Assembly (NCBI GenBank): GCA_934646175.1
Contig: CAKUEI010000028.1
Coordinates: 1-18,012 of the forward strand
DNA: 18,012 bases
Reading direction: 5' to 3'
From: an uncultured Oscillospiraceae bacterium
GTDB taxonomy: Bacteria > Bacillota > Clostridia > Oscillospirales > Oscillospiraceae
In this document: piece after piece, positions 1-6,062 of the stretch
How the letters are laid out: each line of letters begins with the position of its first letter
Position numbering within the stretch: position 1 is the first letter of the stretch
Position numbers and translations under genes: made by a program
Notes under the pieces: model-generated
What the model was told of the DNA's origin: nothing
Seen by the model: the letters and a program-made list of their open reading frames with translations, nothing else
Databases searched by the model: none

Positions 1-2
1 CC

Positions 3-533
3 CTGCTGAAGGAGGCCGATTTCTCCGGCCGCTCCGTCATCGACGTGGGCACCGGCGCCGGATTCCCCGGTCTGGTGCTGAAAACGGTGGAACCATCCCT
101 TTCCCTCACCCTGCTGGACAGTCTGGGCAAGCGGGTGGACTTTCTGAAGGAAACGGCGGAGGCTTTGGGGCTTACCGATGTCACCTGCCTGCACGCCCGC
201 GCGGAAGAAGCGTCGCAATTGCCGGAGCTGCGGCAGCAGTTCGACTTCGCCGTCTCCCGAGCAGTGGCTGCCCTTCCCCTTTTATGCGAGCTGTGCCTTC
301 CCTATGTGAAAGTGGGGGGATTTTTCCTCGCCATGAAAGGCCCCGACTGCGCGGAGGAGCTTTCCTCCGCCGCATCCGCCGTCCGCCTGCTGGGGGGCAC
401 ATTCCGCCCCACCCGCACCTATGGCATCCCGGGCACCGACGTCGTCCACTCCGTGGTAGTCATCGAGAAAACCGCCCCCACCCCGGCTTCCTACCCCCGC
501 CGCTGGGCAAAAATTCAAAAAGCGCCGCTGTAA
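3..533 (+). CDS. rsmG: 16S rRNA (guanine-N7) methyltransferase RsmG, 5' end missing
   Basis: The reading frame is open from the left edge (first whole codon at position 3), so the start lies outside the window. It carries the SAM-binding glycine loop DVGTGAGFPG (codons from about position 42) and ends in a basic proline-containing tail (YPRRWAKIQKAPL), as RsmG proteins do. The family methylates N7 of a guanosine in the 530 loop of 16S rRNA, using SAM, in the cytoplasm. About 176 codons are visible, so roughly the first quarter of the protein is absent. In Firmicutes rsmG normally follows mnmE-mnmG and points away from the origin. Here it points toward the origin, which suggests a rearrangement (inference). 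The next gene begins 86 nt downstream after a candidate promoter. Confidence 0.93.
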   Translation: MLKEADFSGRSVIDVGTGAGFPGLVLKTVEPSLSLTLLDSLGKRVDFLKETAEALGLTDVTCLHARAEEASQLPELRQQFDFAVSRAVAALPLLCELCLPYVKVGGFFLAMKGPDCAEELSSAASAVRLLGGTFRPTRTYGIPGTDVVHSVVVIEKTAPTPASYPRRWAKIQKAPL

Positions 534-567
534 CCGCGGTTTTCTGCGGAAAATCCAAGCCGAAACA

Positions 568-595
568 TTGAATTTTTCGCAGTTTGTGGTAAAAT
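568..595 (+). promoter_or_regulatory. Candidate sigma-A promoter for the MinD-like gene
   Basis: TTGAAT at 568-573 and TAAAAT at 590-595 are separated by 16 nt, in an AT-richer gap between rsmG and the next gene. The -10 ends 24 nt before the ATG at 620. This is a pattern match only. Read-through from rsmG is equally possible. Confidence 0.45.
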
Positions 596-619
596 TAAGG
601 ACTACGAAGGAGGCAGCAT

Positions 620-1357
620 ATGGGACAAGTCATCGTCGTGGCATCCGGCAAGGGCGGCACCGGGAAAACCTCCCTCACCGCAGGCGTTTCCTCCTGCCTT
701 GCCGCTTTGGGCCACCGGGTCCTCTGCGTGGATATGGACGTGGGCCTGCGCAATCTGGACCTGTCCCTTGGCATGACCGACCGGGTCCTCATGGACTTTT
801 CCGACGTGGTCTCCCGCCGCTGCACGCTGGAGCGCGCCGCCGTGGAGCATCCGGACATTCCGGGGCTGTTCCTCATCACCGCGCCGCTCTCCGCCTCCCT
901 TTCCGGCATCGGGGAGGAGAATTTCCGTGCCTTCCTCGCCGATGCACGGCAGTGCTTTGACTTTATCCTGCTGGATGCCCCCGCTGGGCTTGGTCCCGGC
1001 TTTCATCTGGCCGCCTGCGGGGCAGACCGGGCCGTGGTGGTCTGCACCAGCGATGCCTCCTCTCTGCGGGATGCGCAGCGCACGGTGACGGAGCTAAGGC
1101 ACATCAAAACCGTTCAGCTGGTGGTCAACCGGGTGCAGGCAAAGCTCTTAAAGCGACTGCGCACCACCATTGACGACGCCATGGACACCGCCGGTCTCCC
1201 CCTGCTGGGCGTGGTGCCGGAAGACCCCAATGTCACCCTCGCCGCCAATTTCGGCACCCCTCTGGTGCTGATAAGCCACAAGGGCGCCGCCCTTGCCGAT
1301 TTGAATATTGCCCGCCGCATTCTGGGCCAGCGCGTCCCGGTCATGCGGATCCGGTAA
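620..1357 (+). CDS. MinD/ParA-family P-loop ATPase (MinD-like, no visible membrane-targeting tail)
   Basis: A 245-residue SIMIBI-class ATPase. Its deviant Walker A box GKGGTGKT (residues 10-17) has the signature lysine K11 and the P-loop lysine K16. VDMDVGLRNLDLSLGM (37-52) supplies the two aspartates (D38, D40) characteristic of MinD rather than Soj/ParA. A switch II stretch LLDAPAGLG follows near residue 117. Family members dimerise on ATP and position division or other polar machinery on the membrane. E. coli and B. subtilis MinD are about 268-270 residues and end in an amphipathic helix that binds membrane. This protein stops about 20 residues earlier, at VPVMRIR, just after the conserved RRILG segment, so that helix is not seen. 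The start is set by AAGGAGG at 607-613, 6 nt before the ATG. No minC, minE or parB lies beside it. It sits 24 nt upstream of the methylglyoxal-synthase-like gene, probably in one operon. Confidence 0.85.
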   Translation: MGQVIVVASGKGGTGKTSLTAGVSSCLAALGHRVLCVDMDVGLRNLDLSLGMTDRVLMDFSDVVSRRCTLERAAVEHPDIPGLFLITAPLSASLSGIGEENFRAFLADARQCFDFILLDAPAGLGPGFHLAACGADRAVVVCTSDASSLRDAQRTVTELRHIKTVQLVVNRVQAKLLKRLRTTIDDAMDTAGLPLLGVVPEDPNVTLAANFGTPLVLISHKGAALADLNIARRILGQRVPVMRIR

Positions 1358-1381
1358 GTGATAGAAGAAGGAGGAATTCCC

Positions 1382-1801
1382 ATGACCATCGCTCTCATGA
1401 GCCACGACCGCAAGAAGGAACTGATGATCCAGTTCTGCATCGCCTACTGCGGCATCCTTTCCAAGCACAACATCTGCGCCACGGATACCACCGGCCGCCT
1501 GGTATCGGAGGCCACCGGCCTTCCCATCACCTTGTTCCTGTCCCATGCCCATGGCGGCAGTCAGCAGATCGGCGCCCGGATCGCCTATAACGAGATCGAT
1601 ATGGTTCTCTTCTTCTCCGACCCGCAGGATAACGGCTCGGACGAAGACCTGCGCTATATCACCCATCTGTGCGACCAGTACAACATCCCCTTCGCCACCA
1701 ACCTCGCCACGGCGGAAATGCTCATCCACGGGCTGGAGCGGGGCGACCTGGACTGGCGCGAGATCATCAACCCCCGCGGCGACAAGCCCTTCACCATCTG
1801 A
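1382..1801 (+). CDS. Methylglyoxal-synthase-fold protein with altered active site
   Basis: A 139-residue protein that aligns by eye along its whole length with methylglyoxal synthase (MgsA), which converts dihydroxyacetone phosphate to methylglyoxal plus phosphate. Preserved are SHDRKK (H8, D9, K12, equivalent to E. coli H19/D20/K23), TTG (36-38), QQIGA (61-65), D80 (E. coli D91) and IPFATNLATAE (102-112). Important positions differ: the GGDQQ motif is GGSQQ, so the catalytic Asp71 equivalent is Ser60. The His98 equivalent is Ser86 in a loop one residue shorter. Gly46 is Asp35. The phosphate-loop Gly66 is His55. It may therefore be catalytically inactive or have changed specificity. The start is the ATG with AAGGAGG at 1368-1374, 7 nt upstream, rather than the in-frame GTG at 1358. 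A terminator follows the gene. Confidence 0.85.
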   Translation: MTIALMSHDRKKELMIQFCIAYCGILSKHNICATDTTGRLVSEATGLPITLFLSHAHGGSQQIGARIAYNEIDMVLFFSDPQDNGSDEDLRYITHLCDQYNIPFATNLATAEMLIHGLERGDLDWREIINPRGDKPFTI

Positions 1802-1831
1802 TTGCCGCGGAAACTGTTTTTCTGGCAAGCC

Positions 1832-1868
1832 GGGAGGTTCCGCGTGCCCTGCGGGGCCTCCCCTTTTT
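1832..1868 (+). terminator. Intrinsic terminator after the methylglyoxal-synthase-like gene
   Basis: Stem 1832-1843 pairs with 1851-1862 (12 bp including two G-U pairs) around a 7-nt loop and is followed by TTTTT at 1864-1868. It closes the MinD-like/MgsA-like unit, 31 nt past the stop codon and about 60 nt before hisS. Confidence 0.8.
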
Positions 1869-1931
1869 CTGCCTTCTCCCGTTCCTGCCGTCATGGCCGG
1901 AGCGGTACCTTTCGGAAAGGAGCATCCTTAC

Positions 1932-3293
1932 ATGGCACAAATCAAACCCCGTACCCTCTCCGGTTTTATGGAGCTGCTTCCCCCCCAGCAGGTGCAGTTT
2001 GACCGCATGGTGGAAGAGCTGCGCCGCATTTACTCCCTCTATGGCTTCACCCCGCTGGATACCCCCCTGGTGGAGGCCTCTGAGGTCCTTCTGGCCAAGG
2101 GCGGCGGTGAGACGGAAAAGCAGATCTACCGCTTTCAGAAGGGCGACAGCGACCTCTCCCTCCGCTTTGACCTCACCGTCCCCCTGGCCAAGTACGTGGC
2201 CCTGCACTACAGCGACCTTTCCTTCCCCTTCCGTCGGTTCCAGATCGGCAAGGTCTACCGCGGCGAGCGCGCCCAGCGGGGCCGCTTCCGCGAGTTCTAT
2301 CAGGCGGATATCGACATCATCGGCGACGGCAAGCTGGACATCCTGAATGAAGCGGAGATCCCCTCCATCATCTATAAGACCTTCTCCGCCCTGGGCCTTC
2401 GTCGGTTCCAGATCCGGGTGAATAACCGCAAGATCCTCACGGGATTTTACGATATGCTGGGCCTTGCCGGCCGCGCTGCCGATGTCATGCGTACGGTGGA
2501 CAAGCTGGACAAGATCGGCCCGGACAAGGTCCGCGAGCTTCTGCTGGAAGACGGCATCCCCGCCGATTCTGCCGACCAGATCCTCGCTTTCATCGCCATC
2601 GAGGGCACCAACGCTGCCGTACTGGAGGCGCTGGAGGCCTACCGCGGCAAAAACACCGTCTTTGACGAAGGCCTTGACGAATTGAACACCGTGGTCCGCT
2701 CTCTGGGCGCCTTCGGCGTGCCGGAGCAGAACTTCACCGTGGACCTTACCATTGCCCGGGGCCTGGACTACTACACCGGCACCGTATACGAGACCAAAAT
2801 GCTCGACCATCCGGAGATCGGCTCCATCTGCTCCGGCGGCCGCTATGACAATCTGGCAGAGTATTACACCAGTCAGAAGCTCCCCGGCGTGGGCATTTCC
2901 ATCGGCCTGACCCGCCTGTTCTACGTGCTGGGAGAGCAGGGGTATCTGAACGATCAGCTGCCTACCGCCCCTGCCGACGTGATGATTCTCCCCATGACCG
3001 ACGATCTTGGCCCCGCCATTGCGCTGGCCACCCGCCTGCGGGATTCCGGCATCCGGGTGCAGCTTTACCGGGAGCAGAAGAAGTTCAAGGCCAAGATCTC
3101 CTACGCCGACAAGCTGGGCATCCCCTACGTCATCTTCCTGGGGGAGGACGAGGTGAACGCCGGTCTGGTCGCCCTGAAAGACATGTCCACCGGCGAGCAG
3201 ACCACCCTTTCCCCCGACGATGCTGCCGCCCAGATCCGGGCACATATCGTCCAGTCGGCCGGTGGGACCCCCATTGTAGACAAGGGCGAATAA
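1932..3293 (+). CDS. hisS: Histidyl-tRNA synthetase
   Basis: A 453-residue class II aminoacyl-tRNA synthetase that charges tRNA-His with histidine in the cytoplasm. Visible elements, in order, are: LRFDLTVPLAKYVA (77-90); motif 2 region with RRFQIGKVYRGE (101-112) and GRFREFYQADIDIIG (117-131); the histidine-specific segment ARGLDYYTG (275-283); motif 3 with SGGRYDNL (301-308) and GVGISIGLTRL (319-329); and a C-terminal anticodon-binding domain from about 346. The wording of motif 2 (DLTVP, QADIDIIG) resembles the archaeal/eukaryotic-like HisRS clade more than the E. coli type (RPEGTAG, QLGCEVFG). The ATG at 1932 has AAAGGAG at 1916-1922. An upstream in-frame extension to 1545 runs through the previous gene and is rejected. 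No T-box leader is seen in the 130 nt upstream. Confidence 0.97.
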   Translation: MAQIKPRTLSGFMELLPPQQVQFDRMVEELRRIYSLYGFTPLDTPLVEASEVLLAKGGGETEKQIYRFQKGDSDLSLRFDLTVPLAKYVALHYSDLSFPFRRFQIGKVYRGERAQRGRFREFYQADIDIIGDGKLDILNEAEIPSIIYKTFSALGLRRFQIRVNNRKILTGFYDMLGLAGRAADVMRTVDKLDKIGPDKVRELLLEDGIPADSADQILAFIAIEGTNAAVLEALEAYRGKNTVFDEGLDELNTVVRSLGAFGVPEQNFTVDLTIARGLDYYTGTVYETKMLDHPEIGSICSGGRYDNLAEYYTSQKLPGVGISIGLTRLFYVLGEQGYLNDQLPTAPADVMILPMTDDLGPAIALATRLRDSGIRVQLYREQKKFKAKISYADKLGIPYVIFLGEDEVNAGLVALKDMSTGEQTTLSPDDAAAQIRAHIVQSAGGTPIVDKGE

Positions 3294-3323
3294 GGTACGG
3301 TTTTCGTCTTTTTGCTTTCCACT

Positions 3324-3369
3324 TTGTTGATTTTCTCTAAAATAATACAATTTGAAATCACTTCAAATT
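3324..3369 (+). promoter_or_regulatory. Candidate aspS promoter with overlapping operator-like inverted repeat
   Basis: In the AT-rich 125-nt gap between hisS and aspS, TTGTTG at 3324-3329 and TACAAT at 3346-3351 are spaced 16 nt. A perfect 8-bp inverted repeat, AATTTGAA (3349-3356) and TTCAAATT (3362-3369) with spacer ATCAC, begins inside the -10 and spans the expected transcription start. The geometry is that of a repressor operator. No regulator is identified, and no terminator was seen after hisS. Confidence 0.5.
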
Positions 3370-3418
3370 CTACATTTTGTAATTTTCTTATCCTATTTTA
3401 CTGTCAGGAGTTGATCCT

Positions 3419-5209
3419 ATGAGCGAGAACGCCAATTCCTACCGCACGCACACCTGCGGCGAACTGCGAATGCAGCACGTGGGCCAGACCGTCACCCTCG
3501 CCGGTTTTCTGGAGAATATCCGCGAAGTGGGCTCCAATCTGGCCTTTCTGATCCTGCGGGATTTTTACGGCACCACCCAGGCCGTCATCGAGACCGAGGA
3601 CATGCTTGCCGCCGTTAAGGGCCTCAATAAGGAATCCGCCATTCAGATCACCGGCACCGTCCGGGAGCGGGACAGCAAAAACCCCAAGCTCCCCACCGGC
3701 GACATCGAGGTGGTCCCCACCAGGATCGAGGTGCTGGGCCGCTGCCGCCATAACGAGCTGCCCTTCCCCATCAACCGCAGCCGAGAGGCGGACGAATCCC
3801 AGCGCCTGAAGTACCGCTATCTGGACCTGCGCAATCCGGACGTCAAGCGCAACATCGTCCTGCGCAGTCAGGTGGTGTCCGCCCTGCGCAAGGCCATGAC
3901 CGACCACGGCTTCCTGGAAATCACTACCCCCATCCTTACTGCCTCTTCCCCCGAGGGTGCCCGGGACTATCTGGTGCCCGCCCGCAAGCATCCCGGCAAG
4001 TTCTACGCCCTGCCTCAGGCCCCCCAGCAGTTCAAGCAGCTGCTGATGGCCTCTGGCTTCGACAAGTATTTCCAGATCGCCCCCTGCTTCCGGGATGAGG
4101 ATGCCCGCGGCGACCGCAGTCCCGGCGAATTCTATCAGCTGGATATGGAAATGGCCTTCGCCGGGCAGGAAGACGTTTTCGCCGTTCTGGAGGACGTTCT
4201 GCCCCCCATCTTTGCCCAGTACGGCACCTATGACGTGGCTTCCGCCGCGCCCTTCCGCCGCATCTCCTATCTGGACGCCATGGAGACCTACGGCTCCGAC
4301 AAACCCGACCTGCGCATCGACCTCACCGTACAGGACGCCACCGAGCTTCTCTCCTCCTGCGGCTTCGGCCCCTTCGAGGGAAACACCGTGAAAGCCATTG
4401 TGGTCACCAACTTCGAGGGCACCCGCAAACAGATCGACAAGCTCTGCACCGATGTGGAGGTGCAGGCCGGAGAAAAGGCCTACTGGTTCCGCTATGACGA
4501 AAACCAGGAGATCGTGGGCGGCATCGCCAAATTCGTTCAGCCCCTGAAAGAGCAAGCCGTCTCCGTTCTGGGCCTCACCCCCGGCTGCTTCGTGGGCCTC
4601 ACCGCCGGGAAAAAGCTCACCGCCCAGAAGACCGCCGGTGTCTTCCGCAACAAGCTGGGCGCCTTCTGCCCCGCCCATATGGACAAGGAGCGCTATGAGT
4701 TCTGCTGGATCGTAGACTTCCCCATGTACGAAATCGGGGAGGAATCCGGAGAGCTGGAATTCTGCCACAACCCCTTCTCCATGCCCAACGGCGGCCTGGA
4801 CATTCTGAAAAAGGCGGCCGCCGGCGAGGTGGATCCCCTCACCATCACTGCCTACCAGTACGATCTGGTATGCAACGGCGTGGAGCTTTCCTCCGGCGCT
4901 GTCCGCAATCACGACCCTGAGATCATGATCGAGGCGTTCCAGCTGGTCCGCCTTGGCGAGGAGGACGTGAAGGCCAAATTCACCGCCATGTATAATGACT
5001 TTAACTATGGTGCGCCCCCTCACGCGGGCATCGCCCCCGGCGTGGACCGCATGGTCATGCTCCTCTCCGGCGCGGACACCATCCGCGAGGTCATCCCCTT
5101 CCCCATGAACAAGAATGCGCAGGACCTCATGATGGGCGCCCCGGGATTTGTCACCCAGGCCCAGCTGGACGAGCTTTCTATCGCCGTTACCCACACGGAA
5201 GAAGACTAA
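3419..5209 (+). CDS. aspS: Aspartyl-tRNA synthetase
   Basis: A 596-residue bacterial-length AspRS charging tRNA-Asp. Domains are: an N-terminal OB-fold anticodon-binding domain (about 1-115); the class II core with motif 1 and flipping loop (GFLEITTPILTASSPEG, 164-180); motif 2 (FRDEDARGDRSPGEFYQLDMEM, within 224-245); an inserted GAD domain (about 290-420); and motif 3 (GIAPGVDR, 537-544). The motif 2 wording, with SPGEFYQ rather than QPEFTQ, and HNPFSMPNGG (450-459) rather than HHPF, match the subtype I associate with alphaproteobacteria. The discriminating/non-discriminating marker position has V in REVG, neither the His nor the Leu usually discussed, so tRNA-Asn specificity cannot be told. 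The ATG is preceded by CAGGAG at 3405-3410. hisS is 125 nt upstream. Confidence 0.97.
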   Translation: MSENANSYRTHTCGELRMQHVGQTVTLAGFLENIREVGSNLAFLILRDFYGTTQAVIETEDMLAAVKGLNKESAIQITGTVRERDSKNPKLPTGDIEVVPTRIEVLGRCRHNELPFPINRSREADESQRLKYRYLDLRNPDVKRNIVLRSQVVSALRKAMTDHGFLEITTPILTASSPEGARDYLVPARKHPGKFYALPQAPQQFKQLLMASGFDKYFQIAPCFRDEDARGDRSPGEFYQLDMEMAFAGQEDVFAVLEDVLPPIFAQYGTYDVASAAPFRRISYLDAMETYGSDKPDLRIDLTVQDATELLSSCGFGPFEGNTVKAIVVTNFEGTRKQIDKLCTDVEVQAGEKAYWFRYDENQEIVGGIAKFVQPLKEQAVSVLGLTPGCFVGLTAGKKLTAQKTAGVFRNKLGAFCPAHMDKERYEFCWIVDFPMYEIGEESGELEFCHNPFSMPNGGLDILKKAAAGEVDPLTITAYQYDLVCNGVELSSGAVRNHDPEIMIEAFQLVRLGEEDVKAKFTAMYNDFNYGAPPHAGIAPGVDRMVMLLSGADTIREVIPFPMNKNAQDLMMGAPGFVTQAQLDELSIAVTHTEED

Positions 5210-5225
5210 GCCACATTCCCAACCC

Positions 5226-5261
5226 AAACGGCGGACATTTCCATGGAAATGTCCGCCGTTT
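5226..5261. terminator. Perfect 36-bp palindrome after aspS, probable hairpin terminator
   Basis: Positions 5226-5261 are fully self-complementary about the central CCATGG and can form a stem of about 16 bp. It lies 16 nt after the aspS stop. The downstream T-run is short (TTT then CAC), so it may be a weak terminator or an mRNA 3'-end stabiliser. The following gene starts 20 nt later, so part of its expression may come from read-through. Confidence 0.6.
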
Positions 5262-5280
5262 CACAGAAAAGAGCCGATCC

Positions 5281-6003
5281 ATGAACCAGACCACCCAACC
5301 GTGCATCCTCACCCGCGGGGATGAGACCCTTCTTTACACACTGGAGCGCAAGCCCGTCCGCAACCTGAACCTGCGCATCCGGCAGGACGGGGCCGTTTAC
5401 GTTTCCGCCCACCCAAGGGTCCCTCTGCGGCAAATTGAATCCTTCCTCCTCTCCCGGTGGGAGATGATCGCCTCCGCCCGGGCCTCTTTTGCGCAGAAGC
5501 AGCGTTCTCTCCCCACTTTGGAGGACGGCAGTGTCCTTCCCTATCTGGGCGCGCCCCTATCTCTCCACCTTTCCAAAGGAGCAAAACTGTCCTTTTCTCT
5601 GGACGGGGATACACTTACACTCACCCGTTCTCCTCATACGTCCTACGAGCAGAAGGCTGCCCTCGTCCGGGAATTTTACCGTGCCCGGTGCCTTGCCCTT
5701 TTTCCGGCGGTGGTGCAGGAGCAGCTTCCCCTGCTGGCGGCGTGGAACGTCCCATCCCCGCAGCTGCGGGTGCGGGATATGACCTCCCGCTGGGGCAGCT
5801 GCATCCCTTCAAAAAAGGCCATCACCCTCAACCTTCAGCTCATCGCTTACCCCCTCCCCTGCATCGAGTATGTGGTCCTGCATGAGCTGTGCCACTTTGT
5901 CCATGCAGACCACTCCTCCCGGTTCCATGCTCTTATGACTTCTCTCATGCCGGACTGGAAGGCCCGCCGCGCCCGGCTGAAGCTGCCCCCACTTGGGGAA
6001 TAG
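5281..6003 (+). CDS. YgjP/DUF45-type zinc metallopeptidase (SprT-like fold)
   Basis: A 240-residue member of the YgjP-like family (COG1451). The C-terminal half has the family signature: MTSRWGSC (167-174), ITLNLQLIAYP (181-191), then VVLHELCH (198-205) with the zinc-binding HExxH at 201-205. A third likely ligand is H211 in ADHSSRF, followed by LMPDWKARR (222-230). The family is predicted to be a soluble zinc-dependent hydrolase with poorly defined substrates; its N-terminal half is a mostly beta domain seen here as VYVSAHPRVP (39-48). The ribosome binding site is weak (AAAAGAG). It is downstream of aspS after a strong hairpin and convergent with ricT. Function beyond the family assignment is unknown. 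Confidence 0.9.
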   Translation: MNQTTQPCILTRGDETLLYTLERKPVRNLNLRIRQDGAVYVSAHPRVPLRQIESFLLSRWEMIASARASFAQKQRSLPTLEDGSVLPYLGAPLSLHLSKGAKLSFSLDGDTLTLTRSPHTSYEQKAALVREFYRARCLALFPAVVQEQLPLLAAWNVPSPQLRVRDMTSRWGSCIPSKKAITLNLQLIAYPLPCIEYVVLHELCHFVHADHSSRFHALMTSLMPDWKARRARLKLPPLGE

Positions 6004-6018
6004 CTGTCTTTTATGCGC

Positions 6019-6055
6019 AAAAAAGCGCCATGGCCAAAAGACCATGGCGCTTTTC
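6019..6055. terminator. Bidirectional terminator between convergent genes
   Basis: A 13-bp perfect stem (6021-6033 with 6042-6054) with an 8-nt loop. It is flanked by AAAAAA at 6019-6024, a T-run for minus-strand transcripts, and by TTTT at 6051-6054 on the plus strand. It sits between the plus-strand metallopeptidase stop (6003) and the ricT stop (6063) and can end both. It looks stronger for ricT. Confidence 0.85.
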
Positions 6056-6062
6056 TTGTCTC

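Noticed and set aside
620..1357. Calling the ATPase next to rsmG Soj/ParA
   Set aside because: The position suggests soj, but the LRNLDLSLGM segment and the absence of a following parB fit MinD better.
1802..1931. T-box riboswitch before hisS
   Set aside because: Only 130 nt are available, occupied by a simple terminator for the upstream gene; no T-box sequence or antiterminator was seen.
1791..3350. A 519-codon minus-strand open frame opposite hisS
   Set aside because: Shadow of hisS; low-complexity composition and no homology that I recognise.
3404..5227. A 607-codon minus-strand open frame opposite aspS
   Set aside because: It mirrors aspS almost exactly, has no ribosome binding site or family resemblance, and is a codon-bias shadow.
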